From IMG/VR virus record IMGVR_UViG_3300043570_003479, positions 1 to 26,978 of that record: a DNA stretch of 26,978 nt; one strand, written 5' to 3'. The position numbers were made by a program, and so were the translations under genes. The notes under the pieces were generated by a model. That model did not search any database. It was given only the letters and a program-made list of their open reading frames with translations, and had not been told where the DNA came from. This DNA comes from a virus. Positions 7,289-14,780 of this stretch are shown here, in pieces (position 1 is the first letter of the stretch; each line of letters begins with the position of its first letter).

Positions 7289-7549
7289 ATGAGTTACACA
7301 AATTTTGACAGACACGAATTTATGGCCGCTGAAACTAGAAGCGAAATCATGGAAATCATTAGAGAACTTAGAGATAATGATTGCTCTAGAAACCTGGAAA
7401 ACATGATGTACGGTTTATTTGATGGATATTTATATGCCGAAATTCAAATTGAAGCCTTACAATTACCTACCGAAATGGCTTCAAAAGTTATGCAAATCTT
7501 CGATACATGTAACCGTTACCCTAAATACGAACCTCAAACAAATTATTAA
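7289..7549 (+). CDS. Small hypothetical protein (86 aa)
   Basis: An acidic, helical protein (MSYTNFDRHEFMAAETRSEI, then ELRDNDCSRNLENMMYGLFD) and first gene after the terminator/promoter block. It ends one base before the start of the next gene, so the pair forms an operon. Its N-terminal FDRHEFMAAE weakly recalls the T4 head-targeting sequence, but Met replaces Leu/Ile at the key position and I do not rely on it. No family recognised. Confidence 0.7.
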   Translation: MSYTNFDRHEFMAAETRSEIMEIIRELRDNDCSRNLENMMYGLFDGYLYAEIQIEALQLPTEMASKVMQIFDTCNRYPKYEPQTNY

Positions 7550-7550
7550 T

Positions 7551-8078
7551 ATGGAAACTTTTAAAAAAATAGAAGTAGTAAAAAACCTAGTTGCAAATTA
7601 TCTTAAAGAAAACGGTGCTCATGCCGGATTATCTGAAGCAGATTGCCAAAATGACCACATTGTTCAAATTGGAACTTCAATCTTATGCACCAGATGGAAT
7701 GTTGGATATGCAGGCGGTGGATTTGTTCAAGCAGTTGTAGACAATGATTTACAAAGAGCAATTGCAAATGCAGATAGTACAAATGTTCGTGCTCTTAAAT
7801 TCTATTGTCAATTAATTTACAACGTTGGCATGCCATATTTTGAGGAACCACTAGGAGAAATGGAACAATTTATTAAAGATATTGCCAATGATTATCAATT
7901 TGACAAGTCCCATCCTGAATACTGCGGATTTTTAAACATTAATCCTTCTGAGCACAGAATGGGTCTCTCTTTTGTTTATCATTTCAATACTCAATTTGTT
8001 ACCGAATTATTACGTAAATATGGAATCTGGTATGAATCAGTACCTAACATAGAAGAGGTGGTATTCATAACTCTATAA
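7551..8078 (+). CDS. Hypothetical protein (175 aa)
   Basis: The ATG at 7551 (METFKKIEVVKNLVANYLKE) is preferred over an in-frame upstream ATG at 7419 because the upstream stretch lies inside the preceding gene. The protein is soluble, mixed alpha/beta, with Cys and His residues spread through it (AGLSEADCQNDHIVQIGTSI; HPEYCGFLNINPSEHRMG). No known catalytic motif was seen. It shares the promoter block with the preceding small gene. Confidence 0.75.
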   Translation: METFKKIEVVKNLVANYLKENGAHAGLSEADCQNDHIVQIGTSILCTRWNVGYAGGGFVQAVVDNDLQRAIANADSTNVRALKFYCQLIYNVGMPYFEEPLGEMEQFIKDIANDYQFDKSHPEYCGFLNINPSEHRMGLSFVYHFNTQFVTELLRKYGIWYESVPNIEEVVFITL

Positions 8079-8107
8079 ACTTTTTAAATTAATTTTATAT
8101 AAAATAT

Positions 8108-9031
8108 ATGGGAGCTAACTACGGATATTGTTGCATAAATTTAACTCTGGACAAGAGTGGTATTAAAATCGGGCGTTCAATGATTAAAAAAACGTTTGAC
8201 GCAAAAGGTATCAAGTATGCTGGAGAACTTGCAGAAGCAAACATCCGGGACATGATAGAAATCATTAAATGGAATCACAAAAACGGCGTTACATTATACC
8301 GTATGTCGTCTAGCATGTTTCCATGGATGTCCGAATACGAGCTTACTGATTTGCCAAATTGGCCAACAATTTCAAATCTACTAAAAGGTGCGGGTTCTCT
8401 AGTACAAAAATACGGTCAACGTATTGGCTTTCATCCTGGCCAGTTTTGTGTCCTTCCTAGTCCAAATCAAAAAACTGTCGATAATTCTATCAAAGAATTG
8501 GATCAACATGCATTTATACTCGATACCATGGGCCTTCCTGCAACTCCACAATATTCTATGAATATTCATGTTGGTGGTTCGTACGGCGACAAAGAGGCTG
8601 CAATCCTAAGGTTCATCGAAAACTTTAAACTATTATCACCTTCTGCCCAGTCCCGTTTAATCCTAGAAAACGACGATAAACCTGCACAATACTCTGTAAA
8701 TGACCTTTACCGAATTTACGAAGCAATTGGTACCCCAATCACATTCGACTACCATCACCATAGATGTTATGAAGACCCGATGTCCGAACAAGATGCTCTT
8801 CTTTTGGCAGCTCGTACTTGGCCTAAAGACATTCGTCAATTGTGTCACTATTCAAGCGCTAAAAAATTACACGAGGATGCTTCTGTTATTATAAGAGCCC
8901 ATGCCGATTACCTATATGAATTTATTGATACTTACGGTATGGAACTTGATATTGAAATTGAAGCCAAAGCAAAAGAGTTGGCTCTTCAAAAATATCAAAA
9001 AGACTATATTGCCGATTTGCAATTAGTTTAA
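8108..9031 (+). CDS. uvsE: UV damage endonuclease (UvsE/UVDE family)
   Basis: A 307-residue TIM-barrel nuclease that nicks DNA 5' to UV photoproducts and some other lesions. It starts GYCCINLTL, as this family does. Expected metal-ligand motifs are present: FHPGQF (108-113, H109), NIHVGG (152-157, H154), LENDD (186-190, E187), DYHHHR (214-219), CHYS (H247), RAHADY (H265) and an acidic C-terminal EIEAKAKE. Length fits the bacterial enzymes (about 280-320). T4 protects itself with the unrelated glycosylase DenV, so this is a different repair route. It would help a phage exposed to sunlight survive. The family call is strong. Confidence 0.93.
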   Translation: MGANYGYCCINLTLDKSGIKIGRSMIKKTFDAKGIKYAGELAEANIRDMIEIIKWNHKNGVTLYRMSSSMFPWMSEYELTDLPNWPTISNLLKGAGSLVQKYGQRIGFHPGQFCVLPSPNQKTVDNSIKELDQHAFILDTMGLPATPQYSMNIHVGGSYGDKEAAILRFIENFKLLSPSAQSRLILENDDKPAQYSVNDLYRIYEAIGTPITFDYHHHRCYEDPMSEQDALLLAARTWPKDIRQLCHYSSAKKLHEDASVIIRAHADYLYEFIDTYGMELDIEIEAKAKELALQKYQKDYIADLQLV

Positions 9032-9044
9032 GAATATATACTTA

Positions 9045-9362
9045 GTGAAAAGTAAAACAATTGAATTAGAAAAGATTAAAAAGGATGTTAACCTTTTTTT
9101 AGAGGCTCTTAAAAAAGAGGGCGTTGAAACAAAATCAATGTCAAATTTGTTAACAACATGTGTAATCGAACGCAGACCTTTAACTGATGAAGAGGGTAAG
9201 AAGTTTGCAAACCAATTAAAAAATCTGGTTAAGACTCTCGGATTAGCAACAATAATCCTGATGCCAGGAGGTTCAGTATTTTTTATATTGATACACTATT
9301 TAAAACTTCGGGACTATTTTCTTTCGGACAGTTTCAGTTATTTAAAAAATAAAGATATATAA
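9045..9362 (+). CDS. Small membrane protein resembling the LETM1-like segment
   Basis: A 105-residue protein with GTG start at 9045, 13 bases after uvsE. The N-terminal half is charged helix; residues about 55-95 read LTDEEGKKFANQLKNLVKTL, then GLATIILMPGGSVFFILIHY. The LTDEE...QLKNLVKT...LxPGGS pattern followed by one membrane helix resembles the conserved region of LETM1-like proteins of mitochondria and Bacteroidetes. Those proteins are much longer, so this is a fragment-sized relative at most. Role unknown. Confidence 0.7.
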   Translation: MKSKTIELEKIKKDVNLFLEALKKEGVETKSMSNLLTTCVIERRPLTDEEGKKFANQLKNLVKTLGLATIILMPGGSVFFILIHYLKLRDYFLSDSFSYLKNKDI

Positions 9363-9363
9363 A
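9354..9363 (+). promoter_or_regulatory. Candidate promoter element GATATATAAA
   Basis: RATATATAMW element 25 bases before the next start codon, overlapping the stop of the preceding gene. Confidence 0.3.
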
Positions 9364-9388
9364 ATCTAAACAAAAATACAAATAAATT

Positions 9389-9871
9389 ATGGCAAGTATT
9401 AAAAAATTCGAGGAATTTGTTTCAGAAATGGACAGAGCCGAGGAAATAGAAGCAGACATTGTTGCTAAAGGAACACCTGAAGTTAAATCTGAAGAGGAAG
9501 CAGAAGAGGAAGCAGAAGAGGTTCAAGGAGTAGACGAGGCTGGAGAGGCAGTTATCGGAGATGATGCTGAAAAAATCAAAGAAGAGACCAAACCAGTTGC
9601 GGACTTATTAAAAGAATGTTATGAAGCAGTTATTGCGGAGGCTAAAACATGGGAAGAAGATGCGCATGATGAGCATACTATAGAAACATATATGGCTGAA
9701 AATGCATCACTCGTTGCAGGTATGGCGGCTAATTGTGTGAAAGAAATGAAAGAAAACATGGAGTCTGAAGCATATGAAGCATGCTTAAACAAAATGAGCG
9801 AGGCTTTCAGTAAGAAAATTAATGAAAGTAAAGAAGCTACTGCTGCTACCGACGCTGAAGATATAAAATAA
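9389..9871 (+). CDS. Acidic protein with head-targeting-like N-terminus
   Basis: A 160-residue, strongly acidic, helical protein. It begins MASIKKFEEFVSEMDRAEEI; the segment KKFEEFVSE resembles MKTYQEFIAE, the capsid-targeting sequence of the T4 internal head proteins, with FVSE near the (I/L)xE cleavage motif of the T4 head protease. Residues 29-70 are dominated by Glu and Asp (EEEAEEEAEE), and 75-150 form a likely helical bundle. This would fit a prohead-core or internal head protein, but no direct homologue is recognised. The gene is preceded by a GATATATAAA element and followed by a terminator. Confidence 0.75.
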   Translation: MASIKKFEEFVSEMDRAEEIEADIVAKGTPEVKSEEEAEEEAEEVQGVDEAGEAVIGDDAEKIKEETKPVADLLKECYEAVIAEAKTWEEDAHDEHTIETYMAENASLVAGMAANCVKEMKENMESEAYEACLNKMSEAFSKKINESKEATAATDAEDIK

Positions 9872-9877
9872 ATAATT

Positions 9878-9890
9878 CCGGTCCAACCGG
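9878..9890 (+). other. Short GC-rich hairpin
   Basis: CCGGT and ACCGG pair around a CCA loop shortly after the preceding stop codon. There is no T tract, so alone it is not a terminator; it may stabilise the mRNA 3' end or act with the next hairpin. Confidence 0.35.
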
Positions 9891-9905
9891 TAAACTAAAT
9901 AAAAA

Positions 9906-9940
9906 GTCTATATATAATATAACATATATAGACTTTTTTT
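9906..9940 (+). terminator. Terminator-like hairpin abutting the dCMP deaminase start
   Basis: GTCTATATAT (9906-9915) is the perfect reverse complement of ATATATAGAC (9924-9933), loop of eight, preceded by an A run and followed by seven T. The ATG of the next gene comes directly after the T tract. It could terminate upstream transcription, or act as an attenuator or operator for the gene. Confidence 0.6.
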
Positions 9941-10453
9941 ATGCCAAAAATTCCGACCGAAATAATTTATATGCAAGTTGCATATCAGTTCGCAAAACTT
10001 AGCTATGCTGAACGCCGAAAGGTAGGGTGTGTTATTGTAAAAGACAAACAAGTAATTTCGTTTGGATATAATGGCACTCCCCATGGATTCGAAAATGAAT
10101 GCGAGATGTTAGAAACAACAGGATGGGATTTTCCAGAACAAGCTGAACGTTTAGAAGATAACGGTTGGACAATATTACCGGAATCAGGATGCGCATGTCG
10201 AAATGTAACTAAAAGAGAAGTCCTACATGCAGAATCTAACGCAATTATGAAAGTTGCAAAATCTACAATGAGTTGCGATGGAGCTGATTTATACACTACA
10301 ACATGCCCTTGTTTTGATTGTGCAAAATTAATAATACAAGCTGGAATAAAAAAGGTATACTACACAGAAGATTATAGAGATATGAGTGGCGTCGAACTAC
10401 TTAAAAAGGCAGAAATTGAAGTTGAACAAGTAATTGCGTGGAATGAGTATTAA
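9941..10453 (+). CDS. Deoxycytidylate (dCMP) deaminase
   Basis: A 170-residue zinc enzyme that converts dCMP to dUMP, feeding dTMP synthesis. Zinc motif: HAES (H96, A97, E98), with E98 the likely proton shuttle, and PCFDC (123-127) giving C124 and C127. The FGYNGTPHGFENECE segment (41-55) and the extra Cys residues in GCACRNV (83-89) fit the phage/T4-type dCMP deaminases with an additional zinc site. No thymidylate synthase is in the window. The ATG follows directly after a terminator-like hairpin. Confidence 0.93.
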   Translation: MPKIPTEIIYMQVAYQFAKLSYAERRKVGCVIVKDKQVISFGYNGTPHGFENECEMLETTGWDFPEQAERLEDNGWTILPESGCACRNVTKREVLHAESNAIMKVAKSTMSCDGADLYTTTCPCFDCAKLIIQAGIKKVYYTEDYRDMSGVELLKKAEIEVEQVIAWNEY

Positions 10454-10643
10454 TAAAATATTTGTGCCTGAAAAAAAGGCTCTAAAAGAATTTCTTAAAT
10501 GTAAGGGAAGTATTTCTTTTTTTAGAAGATATGTTAAAAATGTAGATGCATTAATAGGTAGTTCAAAGTCTGTAGATTACATAGATAAATTTAAAAATAA
10601 ATATCGAAATGAAAGTGATTCAGTCTTTTTTGAATTGGACTAA
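10443..10643 (+). CDS. Small basic hypothetical protein (66 aa)
   Basis: Starts MSINKIFVPEKKALKEFLKC at an ATG that overlaps the dCMP deaminase end by 11 bases; an in-frame TTG nine bases earlier is less likely. It is Lys-rich with aromatic residues (ISFFRRYVKNVDALI), fitting a small nucleic-acid- or protein-binding helical protein. No family recognised. Confidence 0.65.
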   Translation: MSINKIFVPEKKALKEFLKCKGSISFFRRYVKNVDALIGSSKSVDYIDKFKNKYRNESDSVFFELD

Positions 10644-10689
10644 GAAACATTTTTTCAAAAAGCAATATAATTATAAAAATACACTAAAA

Positions 10690-11217
10690 ATGGAACTAGT
10701 GAAAGAAGATGTAAGAAAATACCAGTGGAAAACTGGAGATAATTTTGGTAAGATAGTTGAAGTTAATTCAATTGATGGAGAATTTACATATTTTACAGAT
10801 GGATCTCAGATATACAATGAAGTTTTACCTGAATTTCTAGAAGAAATTATAGATGGAGTTATACCATTTCCAGGAGCAGATCAAATGTCTTCAATAGCAC
10901 AAGGAATTAATATAACTCCTAATGTTACTCAAGTAAATACGCAGGATGTAACTCCTACTAAACCTAAAGAATCTCCATTAGAACAATTAATTAACAAATT
11001 GTCGAAAAAGAATGTTGAACCTTTCGAAGCTAAAATTAACTTAAACATACCAAATAAAAAAGTATTTGAGATGTTAATAGATAATGCAGACGAGGACAGA
11101 GAAGAATTAATTAAGACCATTGCAAAAGTGGCAGTGTCTCAAATTGAGATACATAAACTACAAGAATATTTAACTGAAGAAGTATCAACTTTTATAAACA
11201 ATTACTATAATGGCTAA
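10690..11217 (+). CDS. Hypothetical protein (175 aa), structural-region neighbour
   Basis: The ATG at 10690 (MELVKEDVRKYQWKTGDNFG) follows an A-rich leader and is preferred; an in-frame ATG at 10609 would add 27 basic residues inside the previous gene and cannot be excluded. The first part (about 1-60) looks like a small beta domain (GKIVEVNSIDGEFTYFTDGS), then a Thr/Pro/Gln-rich linker, then a helical C-terminus (about 100-175). The last eight bases overlap the next gene. No family recognised; it begins a run of coupled small genes leading to the baseplate cluster. Confidence 0.7.
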   Translation: MELVKEDVRKYQWKTGDNFGKIVEVNSIDGEFTYFTDGSQIYNEVLPEFLEEIIDGVIPFPGADQMSSIAQGINITPNVTQVNTQDVTPTKPKESPLEQLINKLSKKNVEPFEAKINLNIPNKKVFEMLIDNADEDREELIKTIAKVAVSQIEIHKLQEYLTEEVSTFINNYYNG

Positions 11218-11602
11218 AACAGCAACAGTCTCTAGAAGACAAAGAAGAGCTCAACTGAGCGCGATGGGTTATTTAAAAATCAAGAACATGTTAAGTCCTC
11301 TTTCCTCTGAAGGAATTCAATTAAGAGAAAGTTTACGTGCAAGTTCTAAAGCAGCAAAAGAGGCCCATGAAAAAAAAATCATGGAGCAATTAGAAGAACA
11401 ATTAGCCCAAAAAGCTGAAAGTTTAAAAGAGACCTGGAAGCAAATCGGTTATAATGATGCAGAAATTGAAATGCTAAGCGAGGCATTTTTTATAATGGCT
11501 GTTAAAAATAAACAAACTATTAGAGAAGATAAAAAAGCTGCTAGAAAATTAATGAAGGACGCTAAAGAGCTACTAATAGGGAGATTAAATGCAAACAGTT
11601 AA
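11210..11602 (+). CDS. Basic helical hypothetical protein (130 aa)
   Basis: Begins with a basic segment (AKTATVSRRQRRAQLSAMGY) followed by long charged helices with coiled-coil character (EKKIMEQLEEQLAQKAESLK). Overlaps the genes on both sides (8 and 14 bases), so it is translated as part of a chain. Could bind nucleic acid through the Arg-rich N-terminus or be a tail-assembly factor. No family recognised. Confidence 0.7.
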   Translation: MAKTATVSRRQRRAQLSAMGYLKIKNMLSPLSSEGIQLRESLRASSKAAKEAHEKKIMEQLEEQLAQKAESLKETWKQIGYNDAEIEMLSEAFFIMAVKNKQTIREDKKAARKLMKDAKELLIGRLNANS

Positions 11603-11924
11603 GATAACACTAGCAGACAACGGCGTTATTAAAACGGTAGTAGATGATAATATAAATGCTGGAGGCGAAAGTTATGAATCAACCATAGTATATGATTTCT
11701 CTGACCAAATTTCCAAAATTAAATTCATTGAAGATTTATGCATTGACATAGGTCTTTCTTTTGGTAATTCCAAAAGTAAAAACCAAATCAAAATTATCGA
11801 ATCATGGGGAGTTGATTATATTCCAAATGATAAAGATAAAAATGAAAAAATAGAAGCTATTAAATCCGATCTTAAAAAATTATCGGGTGGAAAGCTAACA
11901 GTTAATGAACAACTTACAAATTGA
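11589..11924 (+). CDS. Hypothetical protein (111 aa)
   Basis: Starts MQTVKITLADNGVIKTVVDD, a beta-rich N-terminal part, followed by acidic helices and a Lys-rich tail. It overlaps the preceding gene by 14 bases and the next by 20. No family recognised; position just before the baseplate genes makes a small tail-assembly or chaperone role possible (inference). Confidence 0.7.
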   Translation: MQTVKITLADNGVIKTVVDDNINAGGESYESTIVYDFSDQISKIKFIEDLCIDIGLSFGNSKSKNQIKIIESWGVDYIPNDKDKNEKIEAIKSDLKKLSGGKLTVNEQLTN

Positions 11925-12312
11925 TTGCATTTGGTGTCCGTCTCGAAGAGATTTTAACAGGTTTATTAAAGGTACAATAAAAGAGTCGACTAAAATAATC
12001 GACTTTTTTAGTATTAAAAATAAACTTATTAAAGCTGACCCGTACTGCGGGGACCCGAATGACTCAATAATTGGTTTAACTATAATAAATGAAATTACGC
12101 GATGCTTGCGTTCCGACACAAAGGACGTAGATCGCGTAATTTATGTTTTTAGAAACCTTGATTATGATATTGTAAGTAACTTCAAAACATTAATTCAAAC
12201 AAATACCGAAAGAGAACTTCAAATCTCTTTAATCGTCATCGATAAAAATAAAAAAATTGATGATAAAATAATATCTCAATTTGACAGTGTTAAATTAATT
12301 CTAAATGATTAG
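11905..12312 (+). CDS. Hypothetical protein (135 aa)
   Basis: Starts MNNLQIDCIWCPSRRDFNRF, with a 20-base overlap with the previous gene and 8 bases with the next. Alternating hydrophobic strands and helices (VDRVIYVFRNLDYDIVSNFK, ELQISLIVIDKNKK) suggest a Rossmann-like alpha/beta fold. No nucleotide-binding motif is obvious. A terminator-like hairpin lies inside the gene at 11979-12009. Function unknown. Confidence 0.7.
   Translation: MNNLQIDCIWCPSRRDFNRFIKGTIKESTKIIDFFSIKNKLIKADPYCGDPNDSIIGLTIINEITRCLRSDTKDVDRVIYVFRNLDYDIVSNFKTLIQTNTERELQISLIVIDKNKKIDDKIISQFDSVKLILND
11979..12009 (+). other. Terminator-like hairpin inside a coding sequence
   Basis: AAAAGAGTCGA (11979-11989) pairs with TCGACTTTTTT (11999-12009) with one G-T wobble and a nine-base loop. 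The right arm ends in a run of six T. It may cause partial termination within the gene, or may be chance in AT-rich coding DNA. Confidence 0.45.
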
Positions 12313-12892
12313 ACATAAACTTTTTTCAAAGGGTGAATATATTAATGTTCTAATAACAAATAATAGATATAGCAATATTGTTTTCCCCGTTAAGGCAATA
12401 ATCCACGATATTGAGTTCAATGATAAAATGCCCAGATATCAAATCCGAATCGTTAAGTTTTACGACGACATAGACTTTCTTAAAAGATATATGTTTGATA
12501 TGAAATTTGACCGTTCATTTGAGGGTGGAAATACAATCTTTAGAATTTCTAGAACAAACATACCCAATATAAAAGAACTCCAGAATTATATTGATTCAAA
12601 GTGGGAAACTTTCTTGATAGTTGTCGACTCCGTAATGTGTGTTAGAACTTACGATGAACTTAATGAGCTACAGAACAATATCCAAGACTTCTTAGTTGAA
12701 AAGTCTATTAGAGACCTTTATGAACTTACAACTAGATCAGCGTATTCAAAGGGTAAATATTACTACGAAAGTCGAGGAGTATTTGAAGCACATATTAAAA
12801 AATTCTTGGACAAACGAGCAGGAACACAAAAGGATTACTTTGATAAATTATTATATAGACCTCTATCTATTGACTATGATAATTTAGAATAG
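12305..12892 (+). CDS. Hypothetical protein (195 aa), baseplate-assembly candidate
   Basis: Starts MIRHKLFSKGEYINVLITNN and overlaps the preceding gene by 8 bases. N-terminal beta region (to about 90, PVKAIIHDIEFNDKMPRYQI) and helical C-terminus (110-195) with many aromatic residues. T4 encodes small baseplate hub assembly proteins (gp26, gp28, gp51) near its hub genes, and by position this protein could be of that kind; the sequence itself does not show it. Ends 43 bases before the first clear tail gene. Confidence 0.7.
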   Translation: MIRHKLFSKGEYINVLITNNRYSNIVFPVKAIIHDIEFNDKMPRYQIRIVKFYDDIDFLKRYMFDMKFDRSFEGGNTIFRISRTNIPNIKELQNYIDSKWETFLIVVDSVMCVRTYDELNELQNNIQDFLVEKSIRDLYELTTRSAYSKGKYYYESRGVFEAHIKKFLDKRAGTQKDYFDKLLYRPLSIDYDNLE

Positions 12893-12903
12893 CCTGTTTC
12901 TGT

Positions 12904-12913
12904 GATATATACT
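12904..12913 (+). promoter_or_regulatory. Candidate late promoter element GATATATACT
   Basis: RATATATAMW element in the 43-base gap, 22 bases before the start of the tail/baseplate cluster. A late promoter at this boundary would make sense, since the structural genes follow without a terminator to 21518. Confidence 0.4.
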
Positions 12914-12935
12914 TAAACAAATATATTTAATAGGA

Positions 12936-14780
12936 ATGGCTGAAGCAAAGGGCTTTTTTGATAAAGTAAAAGAGAAAGCTGGATCGGCGTTTAAAACTAC
13001 TAAAGATTCCGCTATAGGAAAAGGTTTTATTAGCGCCGTTAAAAATGTATCCGGATTAGACCTTGAGAATTTAGATGGGTCAAATCCTGATGGTGTGCAT
13101 TCTGGTTCAAAAGGAAAAGGAAAACCCGTTGCAACAAATAAAAAAAGTACAAATTTAACTCAATTAAGAGCAGCTTCGCAAGATGCTCCTTTCGGTGTAC
13201 TTAATTCAAAAAAAGGTTCAAAATATTATAGCGATATTGTTGATTCTGAAATTTATAAATCGACTCAGCCAGGAAATGAAGGTAAAAAAATAACGATTGG
13301 AGCAAGGCCATACTCTGCTTTTAATAAATACTCACTTATAAATTATAGAGGAAATCCACTAGACTCTACTAAAAACGGATTTATATCAAACGAAAAGGGA
13401 AATACTGTTTATCAAAAAATAAATGTTAAGGACCTTCAAAATCCAACTGTTACCCAGATTATAGAAAGAACTAAAGCACTTACCGATAATTATGCGTATA
13501 GGTATCAATATTCAGATTTTGCATTGGCAAAATATTATGGTAAAATCCCTAACAATATGCTTATTACACTTCGTAGATTCTCATATCCAGCGGCTGATGA
13601 TATTGTAACTCCACAAGCACTTTCTGCAGATGGAAAAACCATGGAAAAAATTCAGCAACCAGATATTGCTAGAGCCGTAACTTGGCTTGGAGAAGCACCT
13701 GGTAATGTAATGGGAGACATACTAAAATTCTCAAACGGATATTCATGGAAAGATGCAGAATCAACAGTACAAACATTAAATTCTCAGCAAGGAGCCAGTT
13801 CCGGAAAATTTGGTAGTATGGTTGAGGGAAACAAAATTCTTTCTGCTATGGCAAATGGAGGTGCGGGTAGAGACGCAGTAGCTGCTAATGCTAATAAACA
13901 AAATGCAGGATTTGATTCATTTAGCGCTACATATCCGAACCATGTTTTTGGACCAATGAACGTTATTAAAAACGTATTGGTTAGAGAGCAAGGTCTTAAA
14001 TTTGAACAAGAATTTACTATTAAGTTTGAATATGAACTTAGAGCATTTGAAGGAGCAAATCCTAAAATCATGATGTTAGACCAACTTGCAAATATTTTGG
14101 CATTGACATATAACAACGCTCCTTTCTGGGGAGGATCTGTTAGATATATTGGAGATGGATCGGTTGCAAAACCTCTAGGTAATTTAAGTAAACTTCGAGA
14201 AGGAGATTATCTTGGATTTGCCGGAAGTATTGTCGATGATATGGGTAAAATGTTTAAAGGAGCCGGAACAGGTATGGCAGGTGCAGCGGGAGCATTAATG
14301 AACGGAGATGTAGGAGGAGCCCTAGGAGCCTTAAAAGATAATAAATTCTTAAATAATCTTATTGGAGGTATGGCAATGGATATGTTTAACACTCCACAAG
14401 GAGGACAAGCAGCCGCTTCATTACTTACAGGGGATCCAACTGGAAACTGGCACTTAACTGTAGGGAATCCGCTTAATCCAATAATGGTAATTGGTAACTT
14501 ATGTATGACTGATTGTGAAATTACATTTGAAGGCGGTATGGGAATACAAGATTTTCCGGAACACATGACCGCCGTTATTAAATTAAAACCAGGTCGACCA
14601 AGAGATAAAGCGGAAATTGAATCAATGTTTAACTCGGGAAGAGGTCGTTTTTACCTCCAGCCTGATGATGTTGCCGATATTAACAAAACAGTTGATGTCA
14701 ATGAATATGGAAATAAAGATCGAAAAGGAGCAGGTAAAGATACCTTTGTAAATAACTTTAGAAAATTAAGTAACGGATAA
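12936..14780 (+). CDS. Large tail/baseplate structural protein, possibly tube-initiator-like
   Basis: A 614-residue virion protein candidate. The N-terminus is a helical, Lys/Gly-rich segment (MAEAKGFFDKVKEKAGSAFK). Beta-rich blocks at about 185-220 (KIPNNMLITLRRFSYPAADD) and 345-380 (EQEFTIKFEYELRAF) flank a Gln/Ser/Gly-rich stretch; about 440-495 is Gly/Ala-rich (GAGTGMAGAAGALMNGDVGG), fitting a flexible or membrane-active region. The C-terminal block (about 508-575) has GNLCMTDCEITFEGGMG and MTAVIKLKPGRPRDKAEIES. The final part resembles the beta-sandwich of tube-like proteins such as T4 gp48/gp54, as in the protein at 17262. It ends exactly where the LysM-like gene starts. Tail role fairly sure, exact identity not. 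Confidence 0.75.
   Translation: MAEAKGFFDKVKEKAGSAFKTTKDSAIGKGFISAVKNVSGLDLENLDGSNPDGVHSGSKGKGKPVATNKKSTNLTQLRAASQDAPFGVLNSKKGSKYYSDIVDSEIYKSTQPGNEGKKITIGARPYSAFNKYSLINYRGNPLDSTKNGFISNEKGNTVYQKINVKDLQNPTVTQIIERTKALTDNYAYRYQYSDFALAKYYGKIPNNMLITLRRFSYPAADDIVTPQALSADGKTMEKIQQPDIARAVTWLGEAPGNVMGDILKFSNGYSWKDAESTVQTLNSQQGASSGKFGSMVEGNKILSAMANGGAGRDAVAANANKQNAGFDSFSATYPNHVFGPMNVIKNVLVREQGLKFEQEFTIKFEYELRAFEGANPKIMMLDQLANILALTYNNAPFWGGSVRYIGDGSVAKPLGNLSKLREGDYLGFAGSIVDDMGKMFKGAGTGMAGAAGALMNGDVGGALGALKDNKFLNNLIGGMAMDMFNTPQGGQAAASLLTGDPTGNWHLTVGNPLNPIMVIGNLCMTDCEITFEGGMGIQDFPEHMTAVIKLKPGRPRDKAEIESMFNSGRGRFYLQPDDVADINKTVDVNEYGNKDRKGAGKDTFVNNFRKLSNG

Noticed and set aside
7289-7330. Head-targeting sequence in the 86-residue protein (FDRHEFMAAE)
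   Set aside because: Only partial likeness and no Leu/Ile at the key position; likely chance.
7419-7550. Upstream extension of the 175-residue protein to the ATG at 7419
   Set aside because: It would lie inside the preceding gene in another frame; the ATG at 7551 follows the stop of that gene by one base and has a typical leader.
13784-14566. Minus-strand open frames of 110-119 codons
   Set aside because: They lie wholly opposite a well-supported plus-strand tail gene, have no recognisable protein pattern, and no minus-strand gene appears elsewhere in the window.
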